Positions 21,690 through 32,914 of a stretch of 64,000 nucleotides of DNA are shown piece by piece. Both the position numbers and the translations under genes were made by a program. The DNA comes from Areca catechu (Eukaryota; Streptophyta; Magnoliopsida; Arecales; Arecaceae), in NCBI GenBank assembly GCA_021397845.1, contig CM038047.1, forward strand, positions 40,775,210-40,839,209. Direction: 5' to 3'. The notes beneath the pieces were generated by a model. It searched no databases and had not been told where the DNA came from. It saw only the letters and a program-made list of their open reading frames with translations. Each line of letters opens with the position of its first letter. Positions within the stretch are counted from its first letter, which is position 1.

Positions 21690-23618
21690 TGTGAAGCCCA
21701 GTTTAACTGGGCTACCTTGGGCTGAAGTCGGTAGCCCTTGTCGACTTCAATTCATAACCCAGAAAAAAAAGTTAGTGAAAATAGGGGACCGAGCCCCTGT
21801 TTGTCCGACCGATGATCTCGCTAGAGAAGCCAAAAGGGGGGCGTAAGGCAGTCGAACTCGGGCGGTGGAGTGTCGTGGAGGGATGGATGTCCGATCGATT
21901 GAGGTTTCTCCTCGTATGGCGAGGACGACTCCATCGTTTTCCTCGTTAAAATCCTCCCTATCATCGAGTTTTCCATCAATCTCCTCTTCTCCAGTGGTCG
22001 ATCGTTCCTGAACTGTCGCCGGTGAGTCCTCCTTTTTCTAAGCTCTTAATTTGTGTGTTTAATCAATTATCTGAAATGGATTTTGGGCTCGTTCCTCTTC
22101 CGATTGCTACCTATGACCGGAACAGCCATGGATACGCCGGCCGACCCCATCCCTTCTATGTCCGACAAGCTTCCCTCCCCGTCCACCACCTTCCATGACT
22201 TTCGAGACCATGGGAGGCTCACTCAGGCCAAACCAAGGAGAAGTTGGGGGAAGAAGGGGAAAGGAAAAAAAAGAAGAGGAAGGAAAGAAAAAGTAGGAAA
22301 AAGAAAAAAAAGAGAAAGAGGAGAGAAAAAGAGAGAGAGAAGAGAGAAAGAGGACAGAGAGATAAAGAGCAGAGAAAGAGAGGGAGAGATGGAGGAGAGA
22401 GAAATGAAAGAGGAAGAAAAGAGGGGAGAAAAAGGAAAAATAAATAAATAAATAAATTTTATAAAATTAGTTTGGGTATTTAGACTATTTCTATTGATTA
22501 ATATGATTTTCATCATCCGGACCTAAATAGATATCTAGATCGAGCCTAGTCTCAGACCAGACCGGAAAAAAAATCTTTTATCTTATTTAGATTTAGGATT
22601 AATTATTTAACTTATTTTGTCAGAGCCTTCATCAGTATTGGAGTATCGATGATCTAGAGTTGAGTCGTGTGTTCCTGATAAAATCAGTTTCAGGTAAGTT
22701 ATCTTGACCTTTGGTATTATATGCCAAATATATTATATATTTATTAAATATTAAATATGTATAGTATATTGCATTGGGTTGCATGCATTGTGTTGGTGTA
22801 GATGCTCTCTAGTCCGGCTATGATCACACGAGGACCGAGTCTCCTTCCGGGCCTCCAATGGGACGATCACTGGTACATTATCGATGTATTGTATGTATAG
22901 TCAGGAGTTAATTGCCTTTTTGTTTTTAGCCATGCATGGCAGTTGCTGGCATATGCTGAGGATGTATATTTTCTCGTGTGATATCAGAGTTAGTTTCATT
23001 CCAGGCCTCCAGTTGGGCGATCACTGGCACATGACCGATATACGGTATGTATAGTCAGGATTCTAGTCTCTTTCGAGACTAGCCACGGGCCGATCATGGC
23101 CATAGTCAGAGGAACTAGGAAAGTAAAGTAAATGATTGGCCATCCATAGTCGTGTCGGTTGCAATTAAGTGTACACATTTGTATAATATTGCTGGTTATA
23201 TTATTTTGATGCTGGATATCTTGTTTGTATGATGTGTTGATGCTTGTTGTTTGTTAATGGCATATTTATATATATATATTGAAGATGCTGATAACTTACA
23301 GAGCCTGTATGGTTCATCCCTATTTTTCTATATTTTTATTACAGATCTGAAAGATCAATCAGACTTTGGGACCAGTCAGTGAGGAACCATGATTTAGGTA
23401 TTAATTCCTTAATTTATGATTTATTTTAAATTTCAGTTGAATTTTATCTATCTGTTACTCTTTATGAAAAATTCTAGAAATAAATGAATAATTAATAAAA
23501 ATTATTCTTTACTTTAATATTGAATTGAAGGATAGGCCTGGCATGAACGCTAGAATGATGCCTAGGATTGTGCGACTGATCGCATGTTCGATTTTGATGC
23601 TGATTTCGGGGCGTGACA
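21690..23618 (+). repeat. 3' LTR of the non-autonomous element
   Basis: Collinear with the 5' LTR but diverged by many substitutions and small indels (1929 versus 2017 bp), including a purine-rich stretch at about 22235-22450. It ends GGGCGTGACA. The divergence implies an old insertion. Confidence 0.88.
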
Positions 23619-23623
23619 AGTTG

Positions 23624-26178
23624 AGATATAATCTTTAGTTTATTATTAACTTTTGTTAGCTAATCTCATGCAAAACTTTTTGGCATTCGTTGTAATGCTA
23701 GCCTATTGCACCCAAACCAGAAGCAAGAGAGTCCCTTTTCATTATCCCGATGGAAAAGCACCTTAATCCCACATTAGTTAGTTCCACATTTTTTAATAAA
23801 TCAATAAGAATTCTAACTTGTATAGGGTGGGATCACCTTTTCTAAGGATTCTACTACAATCTAATAGAAACAAATTTGTGTCACTTACCATGCAAGGTAG
23901 AGGATTGGTACGGCAATTAGGAAATGACTAAAGAGGATGTCACCATTTTAGGAGGATGGGTGCAAAGAATTGGATGCTTTTTCGAACTGCACACCTTTCA
24001 AATTGCATAATGGACTTTCATCCCTCTTCCAAGAACAGAGCAGAGCACTCAGAACGAATCCATCAGCAGCATCACAATGACAGGCTCGCAATGGAGGGTC
24101 AAGCGCCTTGGACCACTCACCATGATACAATCTACCCGAGTTGATCCACTGCTGGCAGATCAACCAGACTTGGCGATCGATTTCCCACGAATTTAAAGGC
24201 ATTCCAAGAACCGAAAATTCAATGTTTTGTGTCTTTCTACAGGTTATCAACCGGAAAGTTATCCCTCTACTCTGCAGCTTCATGAAACCAGACTGACGTA
24301 CTCACCTTCGGAGGGAAAAGATACTTGCAAAAATTACGATCCGAATCGAACATGAACAAGGACCCAATGGGGACAACTACAATGAAGGTTTTCCCTCCTC
24401 CCATCCCTTTTGTTTTACCAAAAAAATAAAAGAAAAAAGAAAGCCCCCTCCATCCCTTTTGTTTTACCAAAATAATAAAAGAAAAAAAAGAAAGGCTTTG
24501 ACGTTCTGGGCTTGGCTGGCCCTGAAAAGTAAATTGCAGAGAGGGAAAGTGTTTGCAAGAAAAATATACGGGGTTAGCTCTGGATGTCCCCCGAGTAGCC
24601 CAGGTCTGACAACCACTACCCATCCATTCCCCAGATGCCCCTCCCTTTTATTGGAGCTCCATGGACCTCCTTCATATCATGTCCAGTTGACAAATCTGTG
24701 ATCATCACCATTTTTCTCTCTCCTCATGCGCTTCCACAATATGTCTTTGTAAATATTTCCTTTCATAAAATTGGGGGGAAGTACTTTATTTCCTCATTTA
24801 TTCAGAAAAAAAAAAAAAAAAAAGAAGAAGAAGGAAAGAGAGCTAAAAGCATAATCCAAAACTATATTTCCTGACAATGTGATGAATTCTTCACCTCCAA
24901 TTCTTTCAATAAGCACAAGGAGAAATGATGGTTCACCCCAAGCACACGATGGATTTTACTCACACCAGCAGGATCAGGAATTCGAAATAAAATTAAGTAA
25001 TATTACCTTTAGAGCCATGAAATGATAGATCATGCACCTTCCGAGCTGCGAAATTTATCATCATCAAGGCAAGAAAAGGCCTCCCCTACACTTCAGCATG
25101 AAATGAATAGGATAGTATCAAACTTTCAACCATCTCTAGCCAATCATGTGGGCACTGTTGGTCGGTCGCAGCATAGGCTGCTAAAGTTAGGCTCACTTGC
25201 CTTTACCATGAGAGGAAAGGCCCATCATACTGTCTCAATTAGAATCAAAAGACTTAGGACCATGCCAATTGAATTAACAAAAGAGGAAACCAACAGTGTC
25301 AGGGCTTTGCTTTTTTTTTTTTTTTTTTTTTTTCCACCCGACCTCGCACCTTCATTCCTCTCTGCAGCCTCTCCAGACAGGAATTCCATTTACATAAGCG
25401 TATAGAAGCTGCATAACAAACTATTGTATCAATGTAACGCTACAAACTTCAGCAAACTACATGTTATGGAATGTTCACTGTTCAGAGATGCAACTTCGAT
25501 ACTATTGGTGCGGAAGCTTTTCTGAAGTTTATACAAAGTTGGTATAAATGATGAACATGGTAGTTTGAAGCTGTACTGTGTTGTAGAGAATTTCTTCCAA
25601 CACAAAATGAATGTTTGGAACATATGAATGCGGCAACAACCAAAAGAGAAATTACTTAGTCGACAATCAGCAAGTCCAAGCGATCTGACAAAATGCCAGA
25701 TATGTTTCCATTTGCAGTAAACATCCAACATGAGGCTGCTCCAGCCTATAATTTCCACTTCATCATGAGAAAAGGTGACGGTTCAATGTCCAGGATTTTT
25801 GTGCACATTTCTGCCAAATAAACTCTACACTTGAGTGAAAAAGAGTAATGAACAATCTGAATCCAGGCCAACACCTCTGGGCAAACTTTGATTAACTTGG
25901 ATTTCACTGCACAAGGTGAAGTAAACATTGGGAGAAAGATTATATAGCTTATCAAGCCAATCAGATATGACAATCATATTACAGCTCTGGGACATAATTT
26001 AGATCCAAAAGGCAAACTTTCATCCATAAGTTATGAGGTGCAAAAAAAAAAAAAAAAATTGAAAACCACTAGTAATGAATAAAAAGGGAGGATGTCCAAT
26101 GATTTCTCAAGTGATTAGACAGATGACAACGAAACTTAAAGCAATCTAGTAGTAAAAATCCTCTAGTCCTAAGATTAC
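23624..26178. other. Intergenic DNA, no gene supported
   Basis: No recognisable protein, RNA gene or full transposon. A short direct duplication around CCCTTTTGTTTTACCAAAA (near 24409 and 24457), poly-A at 24810-24826 and poly-T at 25310-25334 are visible. The TTAATCCCACATTAGTTAG phrase near 23763 is similar to the start of the TRIM-like repeats at 33.4 kb and may be a degraded relative. Confidence 0.5.
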
Positions 26179-26449
26179 TGTTGGATTCTGTTAAGAGAGT
26201 GTAAGGGCCAGCCAACTAGGCTGAGTTGTTGTTTATTTGTTATATATTCTTATCTAGTTGTGATAGATTGTTATCTTGTTTGTTATGAAGTGATAAGGGT
26301 GTATCTTTATCTAGTTGTTATTTAGTTTGTTATGGAGTGAAAAAGGTGTATCTTTATTTAAAACCATATAATAAGAGAGTGTGGGTAGATCAAAAATGAG
26401 ATGTTGATGCCCTTATTTCTTTTCTTCTTTCTCTTCCCTAGCTTCTACA
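26179..26449 (+). repeat. 5' LTR of the copia element
   Basis: Runs from TGTTGGATTC to CTTCTACA, followed directly by the primer-binding site. It includes three short repeats around GTTATTTAGTTTGTTATGGA. Confidence 0.85.
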
Positions 26450-26462
26450 TGGCATCAAAGCA
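26450..26462 (+). other. Primer-binding site of the copia element
   Basis: TGGCATCAAAGCA resembles the initiator tRNA-Met complement TGGTATCAGAGCA with two changes. Confidence 0.8.
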
Positions 26463-26689
26463 AGGTTATGATTTTATCCTGCCACTCATATCTCTCTAGC
26501 ATCTTATACTCTTGATCCTTTTTGGTCATCTGCTGCTGCTACTGCTTCTGGATGCTGCACAACCTAAAAACTTATGAAGTAAGAGATCAATCTTTGCAAA
26601 ATATTCAAGGTTGCTTAGTCTGTGGATGGCTGAATTGTTTCCACATAAAGTTCAAGTATGGCAGAAAAGGAGTGAAACCAAGAAATCCT

Positions 26690-27590
26690 ACCACCGTGCA
26701 GGTTGTTCATGAGAATGCAGGTATGAAGATATCTAGAGTTCTCTTAGATGGAGACAATTATCTCCAATGGTCTCAGTCTATAAGATTTTTCCTTGGTAGC
26801 AAAAGGAAGCTTGGATATGTTGAAGGAAAAAAGAAGGCACCTGATGTAAAAGATGCCACTCACGACGATCGGTTGTGTGAAAATTTGACTATCATGACAT
26901 AGCTGCTTAATTCTATAGAACCTAAGGTTAGTAAGAGTCTTATGTTCCTCAAAACAACAAAGGAGATATGGGATACAGTAGCCTCTATGTACTCCCATAG
27001 ATCAGATATTGCTTATTTGTATAATCTGAGACGGGATAAACAGTTTGAAGCAATGGACCACGAGTATAGAACAATACTATACTCTCATGAAGACTAAATT
27101 GGAGGGACTTGATTACAACAAAGCTCTTGTGACAAAAATAGAAGATCTTCAACAACAAATCAGACAGCAACGGGTTTTTGAGTTTTTGGCTGGTTAAAAT
27201 AGCAACCTTGAGTGATTCAGATTGTGGGTAGGAAAAAACTTCCTACCATGAAATCTGTTTATAACCACATGAGGAGAAAGGCTTATAGAAAGAACCAGTA
27301 TGAAACTGATCTTTGTTCATCTTTGATTGAAAGATCAGCCCTGCAGCAGAGTCTCGACAAGGTAAACAGATGGCAGGGTCTAGAAATTCTGTGTCTAATG
27401 CTGAAAAAGATAAACTGAAGTGTAGCCAGTGTGGAAAGAACAGACATACGAAAGATAGTTGTTGGAAGCTACATCCCCAATTAAAACCAAGGGCTGTTTA
27501 TAGATCAATAGCATACACTGTTTCCGGTCAAGGGGGGAACAGAAAAATTGGTTCAGAAGTCAAATATGATCTCAGCTTGCACGATTTGAA
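26690..27590 (+). pseudogene. copia gag (broken)
   Basis: LLDGDNYLQWSQSIRFFLGS and KLGYVEGKKK (about 26735-26835) match the N-terminus of copia gags of the DUF4219/UBN2 type; MFLKTTKEIWDTVASMYSHR continues after a TAG at 26900. A C-x2-C-x4-H-x4-C zinc knuckle, CSQCGKNRHTKDSC, lies at about 27424-27465. Frameshifts occur near 27060 and 27190. The intact protein would package element RNA in the cytoplasmic particle. Confidence 0.82.
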
Positions 27591-27679
27591 ATAACAATTG
27601 GACAAGCTTAAGTGCTAAGCTTTTTCAGACTACTGCCAACACCCTCACAGTAGCTAATGCCGCAACTCATGCGCCTGAC

Positions 27680-28680
27680 AATTCTTGGATTATTGATACC
27701 GGTGCAACAGACCACATGACATGCAAGACAAATAAATTTTCATCCTTTACCAAGCTCCATAGTTTTGTTAAAACTGCTGATGGTTCTTATTCTTGAGTAA
27801 CCGGCAAAGGGACCTTCCATGTTTCTCCATCCTTGCCTTTGACATCTGTACTTTATATTCCTAATTTCCATTCAAATCTTCTATCTGTCAATCGCATAAC
27901 CAAGAAACATGATTGCAGTGTTACCTTCTTCCCTACTTACCATGTCTTTCAGAATCAGGACACAAGGAGGATGATTGGTGGTGGAAATGAAGAAAATGGG
28001 CTATATATGCTTCATACTAGGAAATTCGCTTCTGCTCTAACGTCTTGTGCTACTAGTAATTTGGAGAATAACCAAGCTTATATTTGGCATTGCCAATTAG
28101 GTCACATGCCACTCAAGTCATTGAGTCTTTTATTTCCTGAAAAAAAAGTTCTTGTTTCAGTCCACGTTTAAATGTGAAACTTGTGAGTTTGCTAAACACA
28201 GCCGTGCTAGTTATCCCCCTAAGTTCCATCATACTCCTTGTTTTCAGCTTATTTATTCAGATGTTTGGAAGTCACCTGTTAAATCAGTATTTGGTTATCA
28301 ATACTCTATTTCACTTATTGATGATTGTTCTAGAACTATGTGGATTTATTTAATGAAATCAAGATATGAAGTTCCTCATATTTTTGAAGTCTTTTATGAA
28401 ACGGTTCATACTCAGTTTGATACAAAGATACAAATTTTTCGAACTGATAATGCTAAAGAATATGTGCCCTCAGCCTTGTCTAACTACTGTTTAAAAAGGG
28501 ATATTTGATCATCAGACCTCTTGTGCATAAATCCTTAAACAAAATGGGATGGCTGAAAGGAAGAACCGGCATCTTTTGGAGGTAACCTACTCACTTCTCA
28601 TTGGGATGTTGATTCCATGGATCTATTGGGATGAAGCTATCCTAACAGTAGCTTATTTCATAAATAGAATGATCATGGAA
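27680..28680 (+). pseudogene. copia protease and integrase (broken)
   Basis: WIIDTGATDHMTC (27688-27726) is the copia protease active site. WHCQLGHMPLKSL with CETCEFAKHSR (28086-28205) is the integrase zinc-binding region. The core has SDVW (first Asp, about 28260), LIDDCSRTMWIYLMKSR, and FRTDNAKEY (second Asp, 28440-28465). QNGMAERKNRHLLEV (about 28540-28583) keeps the catalytic Glu but follows a frameshift. In-frame stops occur at 27795 (TGA) and 28506. All three integrase acidic residues survive even though the frame is broken. Confidence 0.85.
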
Positions 28681-29309
28681 AATCTGAATGATCAATATCC
28701 TCTCTAGGTTCTGAAACCAGACATTAACATTTTTTGTCTACCTCCTAAGGTATTTGGTTATGTGGCGTTTGTCCATGTTAGAGGACCTGAACGTTCTAAG
28801 CTAGGTCACAAATCAATTAAATGTGTTTTCCTCAGTTATTCACTCTCAAAAAGGTTACAAATGCTACTGTCCTACTCTAAAAAAAAAGGGGTTCATCTCT
28901 AAAGATGTAACCTTTTTTGAGGATGTTCCATTCTCTGGTGATCTAGGACAGCATGTTCATGAAGTTAGGGATTCTGTGCCCTTGCCAGTCATTGATATAC
29001 ATCCAGATTTTGTTTCTAGTCTTCAAAATTCAGATCTCTCTAGTTCTGACAGTAACAACAGCAAGCAAATAAAAGTATATCAGAAAAGGACTATGAAAAA
29101 TGTTGTCCACCCACCGGCATCCTGTGTTGATTTGGGCACTAACCAGCTTGTTTTTCAAGTCCAGCATGACATAGCACAGCTAGAACCTGAACAGCAAGTC
29201 CAAAACCCTTCTATTGACCTTCCTAAAGGCAAATGATCATGTACCCAGTATCCTATCCAGAAATTTGACTCATATGTGAACCGACCACATACCTATAAAA
29301 CCAATCTGT

Positions 29310-30080
29310 CCATGACAAGGTCAAGATTCCTACCAAGGCATCAGATGCACCTCATAATCCAAATTGGAAGGAGGCTATGGAGACTAAAATGAAAGCTGTA
29401 GAAGATCAAAAGAGATGGGAGCTTGCTGAATTACCCCCCAGGTAAACATGAAGTCCGGTGCAAAAGGGTATTTACTCTTAAATATCGTGCAGATAGACTT
29501 GTCGCAAAGGAGTATACCTAAGTATATGGAATAGACTAACAGGAAACTTTTGCTCCTGTAGCACAGATCAATTCAGTAAAAGTTTTGCTATTTATTGCTG
29601 TGAATTATAAATGACCTTTATTTCAGCTGGATGTTAAGAATGCATTCCTTATGGTGAATTAGAAGAAGAAATTTATAAGATTCCACCCCCGGTTTTCTTC
29701 CAACTTCATGGTGAATTAGAAGAAGAAATTTAAATGACTCCACCCCCTAGTTTTTTCTTCCAAAGAATAGATCCATTGTAGTTTGCAAGCTAAAAAAAGC
29801 TATTTATGGACTTAAATAATCACCACGGGCTTGGTTTAATAGATTTTTCATTGTTTTGCTGAACTTTAGTTTTAAACGTACTATTTCATATGCATCTATT
29901 TTTGTGCATCATAAAGATTCTTCTATTACAATTCTAGCAATTTAAGTAGATATTGTTATCATGGGGAGTTGTACAACCGATATTAATTAGGTTAAGGAAT
30001 ATCTAGCTTTTGTTTTGGCTATCAAGGATCTATAATGAGAATCAAAAAATTTATACCTATTTCAGAAGGAAACATCGTGT
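29310..30080 (+). pseudogene. copia reverse transcriptase remnant
   Basis: NWKEAMETKMKAVEDQKRWE (about 29362-29420) opens the RT. VCKLKKAIYGL near 29782 and the degraded catalytic box VDIVIMGS (about 29948-29972, one Asp short of the usual VDDIVITGS) follow. A ~54-bp direct duplication around ATGGTGAATTAGAAGAAGAA (29652 and 29710) splits the domain, and stops are frequent. Sequence after about 30080 no longer looks like pol. Confidence 0.7.
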
Positions 30081-30260
30081 GCGTTGAGAAATCCTAACCT
30101 TAATTCTATCTAGGAGGGTTTGTTTAGGATTTCTGCATTGAGAGTTTCCTTTATTTTATTACTTTCTTTATTAGAACTTTTATTTCTATTAGGACTCGGC
30201 ACATTGATTATCATTAGAATTGGATTTATTGCTCTATTTAAAGACTCCAATTATATGAAG

Positions 30261-30400
30261 CAAAGTTCTCGGTATAGGTACCGGGATCCGTACCGGTGGC
30301 CAACTGGTATGGTATCGATACCGTACCGACTCATGGTACAGTGTAGTATGCCGGTTTGAACTGATACGCCAATTTTTTTTTAGTTTTTTGAGGTTTTTTT
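30261..30400. mobile_element. Truncated GGTACC-rich hAT-like element
   Basis: Starts CAAAGTTCTCGGTATAGG, a variant of the CAAGGA... end seen at 40429 and 45288. It holds self-complementary words such as GGTACCGGGATCCG and GGTATCGATACCG, then GAACTGATACGCC followed by a T-run, as in the element at 40429. The right end was not found. It sits inside the copia remains. Confidence 0.5.
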
Positions 30401-30840
30401 GGATTTCCTATGATGTTAAATTTATTTTTAATGATTTTTTTGGTTGTTTTGAAATCCAAATAAATATTAAACTGGTTTCCTTTGATACTAAAACTATGAA
30501 AGTTTCATCTGAAGAAGGATTCTCTCTCGAAGATTCAAGATCCCACGAAAAAGAAGAAAAACAACGTAAAATAATAAGAAGGTGAAAGGCAATTCAGGCC
30601 ATGGTAATTGTTCTCTCTATTTTGTGATCGAAATATGACCAGGATACTTAAGGAAATGATATTTAATCCATCAAGGTGATTTTCTTGATCTATCACTTTA
30701 AGCCTTCAACAGATAAAATATTTTCTACTACAATTCTTTATTTTTTTATTGTTTTACTGACATCAAAACCATTAGCATCAATCCTCATTCCAATTATTTA
30801 AGATTTGCTTATGGATCCTCATTCATGAAATTTTTTTAAG

Positions 30841-31035
30841 TATGTTTGGTTGGGGGGGTTCGAGTTTGGAATGGGAATGGAAATGAGTGACTTCCATTCC
30901 TGCCATTTAGTTGGGAAAAATCCAATTTCCATTCCAATTCCAGGAGAAAATGGGAATGCCCTAATATCCCAAAACCCAATCCCTACTCTTTCCTTGTATT
31001 TAAATAATATTCCAATTCCGATCATGAACTAAATT
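30841..31035. mobile_element. Possible MITE fragment with ATTCCAT/ATGGAAT words
   Basis: TGTTTGGTTGGGGGG at the left, internal GGAATGGGAATGGAAATG and its near inverse ATTTCCATTCCAATTCC, and CCGATCATGAACTAA on the right resemble TTTGGTTGG-type MITEs. No clear target duplication was found, so this is tentative. Confidence 0.35.
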
Positions 31036-31960
31036 TCTCTTGTATAAATAAAGAAAGGAGATTCTAAAAGAAAAAATAAAAAGAGATCCGGTTCAAAACC
31101 TAAAATTCCAAATCACTAATTTCTTGATCCAAAATAGATACAAAACAAGCACCTAGACATAATTAGACAATGGATGGAAGATGGATTGAACTAAAATGCC
31201 AGAGATGAAAGAGATAAGTGAAGAAGATAGAGAAAGAGATGAGAGAAGGCTCGTATCTCGGATTGGAATGCTCGCCTCTCGTCTAGTGGTCGTAAGTGGA
31301 GCTCGGATTTTGGCGCCGTGCTATTTGTAGACTAGGCAGAGCAACCAGCGGGCATTTCCCCTTTCAGGCGAGCTCTTCAAAAATAAATTTGGAAAGCAAA
31401 TTACCAAAAATGGCAATGTCTCTGTGTTTCTTTTCTTTTCCAAAATTTTCAATTCAAATGCCAGGTAGTGTCGATTTAGTGTACAAGTCTAAATGGCAAC
31501 CTTAATCTGTACCTCCTTATCAGAAAAAATGGATGTTTCCTCTGACTTCCTGGAATGATAAGAAGGTAATTCTATGGCTCAACAATCTGAAAATAATTTT
31601 TTAATTTAAAAATCATATACTTAATAAAAAATAATGATCTTAGTATCATGTATAGATCTTTTATAGATCTACAATATATTCTAAAATTATGCCAAAATAA
31701 AAAAAATGATAATTTTTTTTCTTGTTTTTTCATTTTCCATGAATTAAAAAAAGAAAGGGGAGAGGGAGAAAGAGAGAAGGGAAAGGATTTACATACCTTG
31801 AATCAATGTTTTTTCTTGATTTTCCAGTTGTTTGGATGGCTTGAAAGGGAGAACAAAGTTTTCTGAATACCTCTCTGTTATTTTTGTCAAACTGAGAATT
31901 TGAGAGCCTTCAATTTCATAAAAGACTCAACCCCCCCACCTCTGCTACAATATACCCAAT
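31036..31960. other. Insert or degraded 3' part of the copia element
   Basis: No coding homology is seen. The segment lies between the RT remnant and the 3' LTR. The usual RNase H region is absent or degraded beyond recognition. Confidence 0.4.
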
Positions 31961-32231
31961 TTGGATTTGAGAGTGTAAGGGCCAGCCAACTAGGCTGAGT
32001 TGTTATCTAGTTGTTATAAATTATTATCTAGTTGTTATAGATTGTTATCTAGTTTGTTATGGAATGATAAGGGTGTATTTTTATCTAGTTGTTATAGATT
32101 GTTATTTAGTTTGTTATGGAGTGATAAGGGTGTATCTATATTTTAAACCACATAATAAGAGAGTGTGGGTAGATCAACAATGTGATGTTGACACCCTTTT
32201 TTCTTTTCTTCTCTCTTCCCTAGCTTCTACA
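31961..32231 (+). repeat. 3' LTR of the copia element
   Basis: Collinear with 26179-26449 (GAGAGTGTAAGGGCCAGCC ... CCCTAGCTTCTACA) but with substitutions and a rearranged block of GTTATCTAGTTGTTATAGA repeats. The first bases are partly lost compared with the 5' LTR. Confidence 0.85.
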
Positions 32232-32630
32232 TATTCAAAGCATTTTTATTTACAATCCAATGATAAATTAGATATTAGAATTAGACATTATGTAGATCTG
32301 AATGGGCTTGATAAAAGTTGAAACATGGATGGGTTGAAAAAGAGGGCGAGACTAAAGAAGACTTGGAGGTGGTGAAAAATGATAGAAATTTGCCATCTGA
32401 AAAAAGGAAAAAAAAAAAAAAAAAGAGCTTGGGTTAGGGTAGAGAGAAATAGGATCTATTTGGTTGGCCCCAGGTTACAAAAACAGGGCTTATTTATTAT
32501 GTTTGTATTTTGTAAAACAAGACTACCATAAGAGTCATGTGAACATGGAATAAATACAATCTACTGCTAATCCTTTTTTGACTGCTTATTAAAGATAAAA
32601 GCAAAAGAGAATTCTAAATAAAAGATAGGA
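32232..32630. other. Short intergenic stretch downstream of the SAP-like gene
   Basis: No gene. Poly-A at about 32407-32424. On the minus strand an AATAAA lies near 32496, a possible poly(A) signal for a transcript using the exon at 32637-32822. Confidence 0.4.
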
Positions 32631-32636
32631 TTAAAC

Positions 32637-32822
32637 CTTAGAAACAAGCCGTGTGGAACGTCTAGGAAAGACAACAGAATCACATGGACTTTCCTTTGCT
32701 GAAGTCTTAGAGCTTCTTAAATTCATCATCCCACTCTTTTCACAAACATGCTGCCTTTTACTCTGGAACTCATCAGCAGACTCTGGATTGTGAGCTCTTT
32801 TAAAACTTTGGTCAAAGGTGTG
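32637..32822 (-). CDS. Alternative or displaced coding exon (PRRSTRLVSK exon)
   Basis: The minus strand reads HTFDQSFKRAHNPES through FPRRSTRLVSK for 62 codons. It starts after an acceptor TTTCAG (or a second, CGCAG at 32839, in another phase) and ends AAG|GTTTAA, a possible donor; without splicing the frame reads one more Val and a TAA (32631-32633). Composition is like the upstream large exon, and both ends are phase 0, matching exon 4's donor at 34624. It lies downstream of the other candidate last exon (32915-32956), so it may be an alternative terminal exon. It could also be an exon whose order has been swapped by rearrangement. Confidence 0.55.
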
Positions 32823-32914
32823 CTGAAATTGTGAGCATCTGCGTAGCAACCAAGAGTTATTTAGAATGAATTTGTGAAACAACGGCACTAACTAAGCTTT
32901 ATTCAAAACAAAGA

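Larger units (their letters stand above)
19086..23618 (+). mobile_element. Non-autonomous LTR retrotransposon with ~2-kb LTRs and a 587-bp interior
   Basis: Two related long direct repeats (19086-21102 and 21690-23618) begin TGTGAAGCCCAG and end TGACA. The first is followed by a primer-binding site and the second preceded by a polypurine tract, which proves LTR identity and plus orientation. Flanking pentamers are ACTTG (19081-19085) and AGTTG (23619-23623), a target duplication with one change. Between the LTRs are only 587 bp with no open frame. Just before the polypurine tract, AATTTCGAGGCCAAAATTTT resembles the 3' end of chromovirus (Tekay/Del-like) pol genes, so the copy looks like an internally deleted chromovirus derivative. 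Movement would need proteins from elsewhere. Confidence 0.88.
26179..32231 (+). mobile_element. Ty1/copia retrotransposon, decayed and carrying insertions
   Basis: Two ~271-bp LTRs (26179-26449 and about 31961-32231) flank a copia-order interior: gag with a zinc knuckle, protease, integrase, then reverse transcriptase. The primer-binding site TGGCATCAAAGCA starts at 26450. The LTRs share GTAAGGGCCAGCCAACTAGG, repeated GTTATCTAGTTGTTATAGA words and the end CCCTAGCTTCTACA. Numerous stops break all frames, and the region after RT (30.1-31.96 kb) lacks a recognisable RNase H and holds unrelated inserts. Candidate target pentamers (ATTAC and TATTC) do not match, so no target duplication is claimed. 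Confidence 0.88.

Noticed and set aside
23948..24283. 111-residue minus-strand frame as a gene
   Set aside because: No recognisable domain, no splice context, and composition like the surrounding DNA.
26174..32236. Target duplication of the copia element
   Set aside because: Flanking pentamers ATTAC and TATTC do not match and the start of the 3' LTR is blurred.
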